Shown here: positions 26,630 to 37,345 of the stretch, piece after piece
How the letters are laid out: every line of letters begins with the position of its first letter
Numbering within the stretch: position 1 is the first letter of the stretch
From: Apium graveolens
Lineage: Eukaryota; Streptophyta; Magnoliopsida; Apiales; Apiaceae
DNA length: 64,000 nt
Direction: 5' to 3'
Assembly (NCBI RefSeq): GCF_009905375.1
Contig: NW_027417621.1
Coordinates: forward strand, 55,704 to 119,703
The notes under the pieces: model-generated
What the model was told of the DNA's origin: nothing
What the model saw: the letters and a program-made list of their open reading frames with translations, nothing else
The model's database searches: none
Made by a program: the position numbers and the translations under genes

Positions 26630-26872
26630 CTTCATTAAGAGCTTAGCCGTAGAGTTCATGAGCTTTACTTTCTCGTCTGACTCATTCACAATCTTAACTG
26701 CTTCAGATCTTGAGTAGCCCAAGTTTTGAGCAACCTTATAATCCTTCTCCAAACCCTCCCGAATAACCTTGTAATCTTGAACCATTATCATAGCTTCCAT
26801 CCTAGTAAATCCTTGTGCTTGATAGAATCCCAATTGCAAGTTGACATCTTCTCCAACTGGAAAATCATCCAT

Positions 26873-27135
26873 AACAACAAGAACACTAAAACAAAAGGCA
26901 ATAAAAATAAAAATAATAATAATAAGTAAGAAATATAGTGTTTAGGTGAAAGAGGTTAAGAAGATGAGATGGATTCGTGAGGGGATTTGTTTAGATCTGA
27001 TGAATGAAGGTAGAAAAGGGGCTGAAAACAAGAGGCGGCTAGGGTTAAGAGAAGATGGCTAAGTAATTTCTAGAGAGAAGGGAGAGAAAAATTTTAGAGA
27101 GAGAAACATGATTAAAGTATTAGACTTTCCCGTTA
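26873..27135 (-). promoter_or_regulatory. LINE-1 5'UTR, probable internal promoter
   Basis: Sense strand begins with about 25 private bases, then GTTTCTCTCTCTAAAA, CT-rich tracts, and TTAACCCTAGCCGCC (plus strand 27034-27048), which contains the plant telo-box AACCCTA. The same blocks occur in the same order in LINE-2. L1 elements carry their promoter in the 5'UTR. CT-rich and telo-box elements are common around plant transcription starts. The promoter role is inference. Confidence 0.6.
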
Positions 27136-27148
27136 CATGTAAGTCACT
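27136..27148. repeat. Right target-site duplication of LINE-1
   Basis: CATGTAAGTCACT, an exact copy of 20704-20716. Confidence 0.93.
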
Positions 27149-27764
27149 GTTCACCATAATAGAGTACCTTTACACCCTATAAGAGTCACTTGCCCCATAT
27201 ATTGATACAATTAACATGTTAACATCACGTAAATGCAATTAGACATCCTTTAACCACCTCTTGGTACCCCTTTCTACAAGTTAATTTTGGGCCATATTTT
27301 AGCTCTAATCAATCATGTAAGTGACTTCTCACCATATTAGACTCACTTTGCACCTTATAAGAGTCACTTCCATCATATATTGGTACAATTAACATGTTAA
27401 CATCATGTACATGCAATAAGAAATCCTTTTACCACCTCTTAGTGCCATATTCATACAAGTCAATTTTGGTCCACATTTTGATTCTAATTAACCATGTTAG
27501 TCACTTATCACCATATTAGAGTCACTTTGCACCCTATAAGAGTCACTTTCCACCATATATGCAACAATTGACATGTTAACATAATATATATCCAATTTGA
27601 CATCCTTTTACCACCTATTAATGCCACTTTCATACAAGTTAATTTTGTTCCACATTTTGGCTCTAATCAACCATGTAAGTCACTATTCACCATATTAGAG
27701 TACCTTTACACCCTATAAGAGTCACTTGCCCCATATATTGATACAATTAATATGTTAACATCAC
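27136..27764 (+). repeat. Satellite array between LINE-1 and the foreign insert
   Basis: Continues the array interrupted by LINE-1, starting with the right target-site duplication CATGTAAGTCACT (27136-27148). C, A, B and C-type cores follow. It is cut inside a C monomer after TCAC at 27764, where unrelated sequence begins. Confidence 0.95.
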
Positions 27765-28022
27765 TTAATCACGCCTAATCGATTGGAATTGAGAAAATTC
27801 TGTCCATTTTGTTACAAACATATGATTCATGGGGAGATAAAGAAATAGATCGAATCGAGCACATGTATGTAACCCTTCCAAGGATGGGTAAAAATGACAT
27901 TCTATATAGAACATAGTGAAATATTCTATATATAACATATAACATAATTAAATATAAACAAACCAAATCCTATTTATTCTAATTCATTTTAGATCCGACC
28001 GTAATAGGATTTTCGGGATAAG
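27765..28022. other. 258-bp foreign filler insert, possibly organellar DNA
   Basis: Non-satellite sequence within a C monomer. The satellite leaves off after AACATCAC and resumes at AGACATCC, so about 12 bases of the monomer (GTAAATGCAATT) are replaced. There is no target-site duplication, poly-A or terminal inverted repeat, which argues against a transposon and for capture during end-joining repair. The composition (AT-rich with GATCGAATCGAGCAC and GACCGTAATAGG) looks plastid-like to me, but I cannot place it in a specific organellar gene. The 63-codon reading frame on the minus strand (27775-27966) has no recognisable domain. Confidence 0.6.
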
Positions 28023-29217
28023 AGACATCCTTTAACCACCTCTTTGTACCCCTTTCCTACAAGTTAATTTTGGACCACATTTTGGCTCTAATCAATTATG
28101 TAAGTGACTTCTCACCATATTAGAGTAACTTTGCACCTTATAAGAGTCACTTGCCATCATATATTGGTACAATTAACATGTTAACATCATGTACATGCAA
28201 TTAGAAATCCTTTTACCACCTCTTAGTGCCATATTCATACAAGTCAATTTTGGTCCACATTTTGGTTCTAATTAACCATGTTAGTCACTTCTCACCATAT
28301 TAGAGTCACTTTGCTCCCTATAAGAGTCACTTTCCACCATACATGCAACAATTGACATGTTAACATCATATACATCCAATTTGACATCCTTTTAGCACCT
28401 ATTAATGCCACTTTCATACAAGTTAATTTTGTTCCACATTTTCGCTCAAATCAAGCATGTAAGTCATTGTTCACCATATTAGAGTACCTTTACACCCTAT
28501 AAGAGTCACTTGCCCCATATATTATTACAATTAACATATTAACATCACGTAAATGCAATTAGACATCCTTTAACCACCTCTTGGTACCCCTTTCCTACAA
28601 GTCAATTTTGGGCCACATTTTGGCTCTAATCAATCATGTCAGTAACTTCTCACCATATTAGAGTCACTTTGCACCTTATAAGAGTCACTGGCCATCATAT
28701 ATTGGTGCAATTAACATGTTAACATCATGTACATGCAATTAGAAATCCTTTTACCACCTCTTAGTGCCATATTCATACAAGTCAATTTTGGTCCACATTT
28801 TCGTTCTAATTAACCATGTTAGTCACTTATCACCATATTAGAGTCACTTTGCACCCTATAAGAGTCACTTTCCACCATATATGCAACAATTGACATGTTA
28901 ACATCATATACATACAATTTGACATCATTTTACCACCTATTAATGCCACTTTCATACAAGTTAATTTTGTTCCACATTTTGGCTGTAATCAAGCATGTAA
29001 GTCATTGTTCACCATGTTAGAGTACCTTTACACCCTATAAGAGTTACTTGCCCCATATATTGATACAATTAACATATTAACATCACGTAAATGCAATTAG
29101 ACATCCTTTAACCACCTCTTGGTACCCCTTTCCTACAAGTCAATTTTGGGCCACATTTTGGCTCTAATCAATCATGTAAGTGACTTCTCATCATATTAGA
29201 GTCACTTTGCACCTTAC

Positions 29218-31011
29218 AAGAGTCACTTGCCATCATATATTGGTACAATTAACATGTTAAAATCATGTACATGCAATTAGAAATCCTTTTACCACCTCTT
29301 AGTGCCATATTCATACAAGTCAATTTTGGTCCACATTTTGGTTCTAATTAACCATGTTAGTCACTTTTCACCATATTAGAGTCACTTTGCACCCTATAAG
29401 AGTCACTTGCCACCAAATATTGATATAATTAACATGTTAACAGCATGTACATGCAATTAGACATCCTTTAACCACCTCTTGGTACCCCTTTCGTACAACT
29501 CAATTTTGGGCCACATTTTGGCTATAATAAATTATGTAAGTGACTTCTCACCATATTAGAGTCACTTTGCACCTTATAAGAGTCACTTGCCATCATATAT
29601 TGGTATAATTAACATGTTAACATCATGTACATGCAATTAGAAATCCTTTTACCACCTCTTAGTGCCATATTCATACAAGTCAATTTTGGTCCACATTTTG
29701 GTTCTAATTAACCATGCTAGTCACTTCTCACCATATTAGAGTCACTTTGCACCCTATAAGAGTCACTTTCCAGCATATATGCAACAATTGACATGTTAAC
29801 ATCATATACATCCAATTTGACATCCTTTTACCACCTATTAATGCCACTTTCATACAAGTTAATTTTGTTCCACATTTCGCTCTAATCAACCATGTAAGTC
29901 ACTGTTCACCATATTAGAGTACCTTTACACCCTATAAGAGTCACTTGCCCCATATATTGATACAATTAACATGTTAACATCACGTAAATGCAATTAGACA
30001 TCCTTTAACCACCTCTTGGTACCCCTTTCCTACAAGTTAATTTTGGGCCACATTTTGGCTCTAATCAATCATGTAAGTGACTTCTCACCATATTAGAGTC
30101 ACTTTGCACCTTATAAGAGTCACTTGCCATCATATATTGGTACAATTAACATGTTAAAATCATGTACATGCAATTAGAAATCCTTTTACCACCTCTTAGT
30201 GCCATATTCATACAAGTCAATTTTGGTCCACATTTTGGTTCTAATTAACCATGTTAGTCACTTTTCACCATATTAGAGTCACTTTGCACCCTATAAGAGT
30301 CACTTGCCACCAAATATTGATATAATTAACATGTTAACAGCATGTACATGCAATTAGACATCCTTTAACCACCTCTTGGTACCCCTTTCGTACAACTCAA
30401 TTTTGGGCCACATTTTGGCTATAATAAATTATGTAAGTGACTTCTCACCATATTAGAGTCACTTTGCACCTTATAAGAGTCACTTGCCATCATATATTGG
30501 TATAATTAACATGTTAACATCATGTACATGCAATTAGAAATCCTTTTACCACCTCTTAGTGCCATATTCATACAAGTCAATTTTGGTCCACATTTTGGTT
30601 CTAATTAACCATGCTAGTCACTTCTCACCATATTAGAGTCACTTTGCACCCTATAAGAGTCACTTTCCAGCATATATGCAACAATTGACATGTTAACATC
30701 ATATACATCCAATTTGACATCCTTTTACCACCTATTAATGCCACTTTCATACAAGTTAATTTTGTTACACATTTCGCTCTAATCAACCATGTAAGTCACT
30801 GTTCACCATATTAGAGTACCTTTACACCCTATAAGAGTCACTTGCCCCATATATTGATACAATTAACATGTTAACATCACGTAAATGCAATTAGACATCC
30901 TTTAACCACCTCTTGGTACCCCTTTCCTACAAGTTAATTTTGGGCCACATTTTGGCTCTAATCAATCATGTAAGTGACTTCTCACCATATTAGAGTCACT
31001 TTGCACCTTAT
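29218..31011 (+). repeat. 897-bp five-monomer tandem duplication
   Basis: Two adjacent five-monomer blocks (A'-D-A-B-C), about 29218-30114 and 30115-31011. The A' marker CATGTTAAAATC is at 29253 and 30150, 897 bp apart. Both copies share rare private variants: AACAGCATGTACATGC, ATAATAAATTATG, CCAGCATATATGC and CACATTTCGCTC. I noticed only one base difference (GTTCCACATTTCG versus GTTACACATTTCG). This is a very recent event in the array. Confidence 0.85.
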
Positions 31012-33517
31012 AAGAGTCACTTCCATCATATATTGGTACAATTACATGTTAACATCATGTACATGCAATTAGAAAATCCTTTTACCACCTCTTAGTGCCA
31101 TATTCATACAAGTCAATTTTGGTCCACATTTTGGTTCTAATTAACCATGTTAGTCACTTCTCACCATATTAGAGTCACTTTGCACCCTATAAGAGTCACT
31201 TTCCACCATATATGCAACAATTGACATGTTAACATCATATACATCCAATTTGACATCCTTTTACCACCTATTAATGCCATTTTCATACAAGTAAATTTTG
31301 TTCCACATTTTGGCTCTAATCAAGCATGTAAGTCATTGTTCACCATATTAGAGTACCTTTACACCCTATAAGAGTCACTTGCCCCATATATTGATACAAT
31401 TAACATATTAACATCACGTAAATGCAATTAGACATCCTTTAACCACCTCTTGGTACCCCTTTCCTACAAGTCAATTTTGGGCCACATTTTGGCTCTAATC
31501 AATCATGTAAGTGACTTCTCACCATATTAGAGTCACTTTGCACCTTATAAGAGTCACTTGCCATCATATATTGGTGCAATTAACATGTTAACATCATGTA
31601 CATGCAATTAGAAATCCTTTTACCACCTCTTAGTGCCATATTCATACAAGTCAATTTTTGTCCACATTTTGGTTCTAATTAACCATGTTAGTCACTTATC
31701 ACCATATTAGAGTCACTTTGCACGCTATAAAAGTCACTTTTCACCATATATGCAACAATTGGCATGTTAACATCATATACATCCAATTTAACATCATTTT
31801 ACCACCTATTAATGCCACTTTCATACAAGTTAATTTGTTCCACATTTTGGCTCTAATCAAGCATGTAAGTCATTGTTCACCATGTTAGAATACCTTTACA
31901 CCCTATAAGAGTCACTTGCCCCATATATTGATACAATTAACATATTAACATCACGTAAATGCAATTAGACATCCTTTAACCACCTCTTGGTACCCCTTTC
32001 CTACAAGTCAATTTTGGGCCACATTTTGACTCTAATCAATCATGTAAGTGACTTCTCATCATATTAGAGTCACTTTGCACCTTATAAGAATCACTTGCCA
32101 TCATATATTGGTACAATTAACATGTTAAAATCGTGTACATGCAATTAGAAATCCTTTTACCACCTCTTAGGGCCATATTCATACAAGTCAATTTTGGTCC
32201 ACATTTTGGTTCTAATTAACCATGTTAGTCACTTTTCACCATATTAGAGTCACTTTGCACCCTATAAGAGTCACTTGCCATCAAATATTGTTATAATTAA
32301 CATGTTAACATTAAGTACATGCAATTAGACATCCTTTAACCACCTCTTGGTACCCCTTTCGTACAACTCAATTTTGGGCCACATTTTGGCTATAATCAAT
32401 TATGTAAGTGACTTCTCACCATATTAGAGTCACTTTGCACCTTATAAGAGTCACTTGACATCATATATTGGTACAATTAACATGTTAACATCATGTACAT
32501 GCAATTAGAAATCCTTTTACCACCTCTTAGTGCCATATTCATACAAGTCAATTTTGGTCCACATTTTGGTTCTAATTAACCATGCTTGTCACTTCTCACC
32601 ATATTAGAGTCACTTTGCACCCTATAAGAGTCACTTTCCACCATATATGCAACAATTAACATGTTAATATCATATACATCCAATTTGACATCCATTTACC
32701 ACCTATTAATGCCACTTTCATACAAGTTGATTTTGTTCAATATTTTGGCTCTAATCAACCATGTAAGTCACTGTTCACCATAACAGAGTACCTTTACTCC
32801 CTATAAGAGTCACTTGCCCCATATATTGATACAATTAACATGTTAACATCATGTAAATGCAATTAGACATCCATTAACCACCTCTTGGTACCCCTTTCCT
32901 ATAAGTTATTTTTGGGCCACATTTTAGCTCTAATCAATAATGTAAGTGACTTCTCACCATATTAGACTCCCTTTGCACCTTATGAGAGTCACTTTCATCA
33001 TATATTGGTATAATTAACATGTTAACATCATGTACATGCAATTAGAAATCCTTTTACCACCTCTTAGTGCCATATTCATACAAGTCAATTTTGGTCCATA
33101 TTTTGGTTCTAATTAACCATGCTAGTCACTTCTCACCATATTAGAGTCACTTTGCACCCTATAAGAGTCACTTTGCACCATATATGCAACAATTGACATG
33201 TTAACATCATATACATCCAATTTGACATCCTTTTACCACCTATTAATGCCACTTTAATACAAGTTAATTTTGTTCAACATTTTGGCTCTAATCAACCATG
33301 TAAGTCACTGCTCACCATATTAGAGTATCTTTACACCCTATAAGAGTCACTTGCACCATATATTGATATAATTAACGTGTTAACATCACGTAAATGCAAT
33401 TAGACATCCTTTAACCACCTCTTGGTACCCCTTTCCTACAAGTTAATTTTGGGCCACATTTTGGCTCTAATCAATCATGTAAGTGACTTCTCACCATATT
33501 AGAGTCACTTTGCACCT

Positions 33518-33531
33518 TATAAGAGTCACTT
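33518..33531. repeat. Left target-site duplication of LINE-2
   Basis: TATAAGAGTCACTT, matching 39879-39892. The exact boundary with the T run (A tail of the element) is ambiguous by one base. Confidence 0.9.
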
Positions 33532-33747
33532 TTTTTTTGCTAAGTAATAATTGTATAAACCCAACAAAGAAAAATACAAAATACTAGGGTATACCCTAGA
33601 GCATCAAAGATCAGGAACAGACTCCCAACAATGCCAAGTCATTGATACAGAACAGAGAAAACTAGCATTACTTCTATTTAAAGATGATTTCTTTAAATAA
33701 ACAGAAGCCCAAAACTAATATCTAAGAGTTCTACTCTATCCTTTCCT
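33532..33747 (-). other. LINE-2 3'UTR and A tail
   Basis: Sense-strand tail after the ORF2 stop. It holds the palindrome CTAGGGTATACCCTAG (plus strand 33584-33599) at the position of the LINE-1 and LINE-3 hairpins, then an AT-rich stretch ending TTAGC before the A tail. Confidence 0.8.
33586..33597 (-). promoter_or_regulatory. Conserved 3'UTR hairpin of LINE-2
   Basis: AGGGTATACCCT: same stem position as GGGGTATGCCCC in LINE-1 and LINE-3, with the outer pair changed from G:C to A:T on both sides. The paired change suggests the RNA stem is conserved. Proposed role: template recognition by the ORF2 protein. Confidence 0.55.
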
Positions 33748-36700
33748 CTAGTACAATAGGGTAATGAGATTTACATTGTTTTCCACTGCCATGTGAAAAC
33801 GCTTGCAAGAAAATAATTTTTCTCGCACTTCTCTTTTTATAATGAAAAGCAGCACCCTGGAACTTCGATTGTTGCCATAGCTGTGCATTCTTCTATTCCG
33901 CTCTTGCCATATATAGTATATTGTAGTCCCAATATAAAGATAGGCAATTTGTCTTTTAATGTTGCTCTCTGTGTTTGCTAGGAAATTTCCTTGCCTAAAA
34001 TCCCTCCAGTCCCTCGTAAGAGTAACAGGACATGCCTGAAGAATCTGAGTTGCATACCCGCATTCCATGAACAAGTGACTAGCATTTTCATTGTGACCAT
34101 TGCATAGCATACATCTGCCATCATTATACATTCCAAAACGACTCATACGCTCTTTTGTCAACAATCTATCTTGAATTGCCAGCCAAAAAAAGAATGAATT
34201 TTTTGGAATCGAAAAAATACTCCAAACAGCTGATATCCAAGGTGGTGGTTGCCCAATTCTGCGAATAGAGTTCCAGATTTTTGAGATGTTAACCTCTTTT
34301 CCTTGTTGACTTTCCCATAGAATTTCATCTCGAGCAAATAATCTGACTCCCAGCATTTCATTCCTAACCTCAATGGCAGAAACATGATTCGAGGGATGAA
34401 TATGCCAAAGTCCGTCTCGAATAAACGATTGAATGCTGGCCATAGATGTCGATTCCATGATAGATATAATGCTATTACCGTATTTAGAGAACAAGGGTGT
34501 ACCATTAATCCATGGATCATGCCATAATTTAAATTTAGACTCGGCACCGATTTTGAATTGGATTCTTTGAGTCACCTCAGTTCGCACATTAATCAACTTT
34601 TTGACACACCAGGGACAGGAACTAGGAGCAGGCGCTGTCCAAATTGACTTGTTGCGGAAGAGGCAGGAGTGCAACCAAATACTCCAAAGGGATGATTGGT
34701 TAGGCTGGATTACTCTCCAGAATTGATAAATAATGGCTGCTTTATTCCACTCCAGAGGGTCTCGAATGCCTAGACCTCCTTCTTCCTTTGGTAAACAACA
34801 TGTCTCCCAAGCAACTTTATAATGACATTTAGCAGAGGATGCTCCACCCCATAAGAATTTAGCTAGAGTAGATTTTAGATTTTTAAGCACACTCTTGGGA
34901 AGAAAAAGGTACATGGTCCAATAGCTATGGATACCAAATAATATGGCTTTAATCAGCTGTAGTCTTCCAGAAAATTTCAGAAAGGCATTAGTCCAGAGAT
35001 CAATCTTTGAGCACATGCGGAGAATAAGAGGAGTGCATTCTGCCTTGGAGAGTTTTTTAGAGATTAGAGGTAAACCCAGATATTTGATTGGGAGATGACC
35101 AATCTGGAATCCAGAATAACTAATAATAGCATTCTCAACTTCCTGAGGAGTGTTACAGAAGAAACAATTGCTTTTGGAAGCATTAGGATGAAGTCCTGAT
35201 GTTAAGGAGAATTCAGAGATTGTGTCCAACATAATTTTCATTGATTTTTCATCTCCTTTCGAGAATAACATTACATCATCTGCGAAAATCAGGTGAGTAA
35301 TATCTGCATGAGACGTGCGCCAATGATATGAAAAATCTGGATTCGAGGAGCACTTTCCAATGAAAACAGAGAAGACTTCCATGGCTAGCACAAACAGAGA
35401 CGGGGAAAGAGGGTCACCTTGTCGAAGCCCAGATTTGCATTGGAAGTACCCTTCCAGAGCACCATTAATTTTTACTGAGACCATAGCTGAGGATAAACAA
35501 GTATGAATCCAATTGATAAACAAAGCAGGAAAACCCATTCTGTGAAGAGTAGAGAGCAAAAAATTCCAATTCAGGGAGTCAAAAGCCTTGTGAATATCTA
35601 GCTTGACTGAGCATCTAGGAGGCCCTTTATGTAAATGGTAATCCCTGCATAAAGATTGTGCCAGTAAAATATTGTCTCCAATAGATCTATTGGTGACAAA
35701 AGCTGACTGACTAGCAGATACAATTTGAGGAAGCACCTGCTTGAGTCTACTAGCAAGCATTTTAGCAATAACTTTGTAAAGTACATTACAACAAGAGATT
35801 GGCCTAAATTGGGCAATTCTGTTCGGGTGATTCTCTTTAGGAATCAAAGCCAGAGCAGTTGAATTTATAATACGAGGCAATTTCATAGAATGAAAGAAAT
35901 ACAAGATAGCATTTGTCACCTCACCACCCACTATATCCCAAGATTTAATGAAAAACTCTACCGGAAACCCATCAGGGCCTGGACTTTTGTTCTTTGCCAA
36001 AGATTGAAATGTCTTGAGAACCTCAGCTTGAGTGAAAACCTTAGTCAGATTCTGTTGTTGCTCTACATTCAGAACCGGAAGCTGTAAGTCAGGAGGAATG
36101 TCCCTAACTTCAACCGAGTTCCCCAAGATAGAAGAGAAATAGTCAACAGCCACTTTAGAAATGCCTGCATGAGAGGTGTGCTCGAAGTCATTTGAATCTA
36201 GAAGTGCCAAAATTTTATTCTGATTCCATCTACCCTTGCAGCTTTGTAAGAAGAATTTGTTGTTCCTATCTCCTTTTTCCAACCAATTGATTCTCGATTT
36301 TTGTTTCAGGAGAATTTCCTCACGGTTTTAACAATTCCTCTAGAACATTAGAGAGTCTTTCTTCTTCCAAAAACTGATCTGTGGAAGGACAAGAAGGAAG
36401 AGAGGCTTGAAAACGAAGAAGCTTTTCCCTAGCTTCAATAACCAACTCGTGCAAGTTACCCACATTCCTGTTTAGGTCTTTAACCGCTGCTTTAACCAGT
36501 TTGAGCTTACTAGTTACTCTGAACCAAGGATACCCTACAATGTTACTACTCCATGCTTCCTTTACTAATTCCAAAAATCCAGGATGCTCCAAAAAATGAA
36601 GAAACAGCTGAAAAGGCTTTTTCGGGGCAGTGTAAGAAACTCCCATGTCTATAAAAGCCGGATTATGATCAGACAAACCCCTAGGTCTAAAATGAGCGAG

Positions 36701-37341
36701 AGACATAGAGTAATGAGATAACCAAAAGTTATTTACCAGAACTCTGTCTAGTTTTTTTAAAACAGGAATATAACAGCTGCTATCCCACCAGGTGAATAAG
36801 TTGCCATTATACCTCAAGTCAGTTAACCCAGATGAGTTTAAAAAATCCCGAAACTCCAGCATTCCAGTGCTCCATCTAGTATTATCCGAGTTTGATTCCG
36901 TTGGACCAAGGCAGACATTAAAATCCCCTGCTAAGCACCAGGGTATAGTCAAATCTGTTGCAAAAGCTAAAAGATCCTCCCATAGAGACCGTCGATGAGT
37001 GTAGAGGTTGTGCCCATAGATAAAAGAGATAACAAACTCCTCATTATTCGAAATTCTACAAATTTTACTTGTTATATGCTGAGCAGATTTGCATAAAACA
37101 GAGATTTTCCACAAGTGAGGATCCCATCCTATTAAAATACGCCCATTGTCATGAAAATCATGGTTGGAGATCCAATCGAAATGCGGAGAAACAAAAGAAG
37201 TCACTCTTCCCATATTTTCCATTTTGACATGAGTTTCCAGGAGGGCAATCAAAGAGATATTATTACTATTTACAAAATCTTTGACGAAGCCTAATTTTTA
37301 TTTAGGCCTCTCACATTGTACGAACAAAAATCAAATCCCAT
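33748..37341 (-). pseudogene. LINE-2 ORF2: endonuclease/reverse transcriptase, two frameshifts
   Basis: ATG at 37341, four nt after the ORF1 stop, opening with MGFDFCSYNVRGLN as in the other copies. The endonuclease motifs LLETH, GDFN and RGLSDH lie in 36320-37252. The RT, with KSPGPDG, KLDIHKAFD, GLRQGDPLSP and FADD (plus-strand 35275-35286), and the zf-RVT cysteine/histidine motif (C-x2-C...H-x4-C, intact here) lie in 33748-36282. Two single-base losses break it: near 37297, just after the first 15 codons, and near 36326, between endonuclease and RT. All catalytic motifs I looked for are present, so inactivation appears recent. Confidence 0.93.
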
Positions 37342-37345
37342 AAGA

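Larger units (their letters stand above)
24484..26872 (-). pseudogene. LINE-1 ORF1: RNA-binding protein with ubiquitin-like N-terminal segment, broken
   Basis: Start ATG at 26872 follows the 5'UTR shared with LINE-2. Residue order: UBA-like motifs GFTRMEA (21-27) and LGYSRSEA (51-58); ubiquitin-like stretch 82-143 ending VLRLRGG (137-143); second VLRLRGG (176-182) followed by Met and the conserved SQGSDCDSDGVPG; acidic region; helical, charge-rich 270-330; DUF4283-like domain ~460-605; CCHC knuckle CVGCKSLGHTAAVC; basic C-terminal tail. In L1 elements ORF1 binds the RNA and forms the ribonucleoprotein. Two lesions: relative to LINE-3 about five bases are missing near 25060, just before the knuckle, shifting frame; and an in-frame TAA lies at 24847-24849. 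The frame then continues to the natural stop at 24484. LINE identity is firm. The ubiquitin/UBA readings are by eye only. Confidence 0.88.
20717..27135 (-). mobile_element. LINE-1: full-length L1-type retrotransposon, decayed
   Basis: A non-LTR retrotransposon on the minus strand, about 6.4 kb, inserted in the satellite. On the sense strand it has a 5'UTR, ORF1 (UBA-like and ubiquitin-like segments, acidic and coiled-coil-like region, DUF4283-like domain, CCHC knuckle), ORF2 (endonuclease, reverse transcriptase, zf-RVT) and a 3'UTR ending in a short A tail, seen as ten T at 20718-20727. A perfect 13-bp duplication flanks it, which is the signature of target-primed reverse transcription. Frameshifts and stops in both ORFs make it non-autonomous now. 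Compared with LINE-2 it has about 25 extra bases at the 5' end (27110-27135). Confidence 0.95.
28023..33531 (+). repeat. ~179-bp satellite array, second block
   Basis: About 31 monomers of types A, B, C and D in the same orientation as the rest. Contains an 897-bp tandem duplication (29218-31011). The last 14 bases are the left target-site duplication of LINE-2. Confidence 0.96.

Noticed and set aside
26905..26925. AATAATAATAAT run near the LINE-1 ORF1 start as a functional microsatellite
   Set aside because: Short, found only in LINE-1, and in an AT-rich leader. No evidence of function.
20717..27135. LTR retrotransposon or pararetrovirus origin for the RT
   Set aside because: No LTRs, integrase, aspartic protease or RNase H-integrase order. 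The FADD RT with an upstream AP-endonuclease and A tail is L1-type.
27775..27966. 63-codon frame in the foreign insert as a gene
   Set aside because: No recognisable domain. It lies in a short captured fragment and is more likely organellar or non-coding debris.
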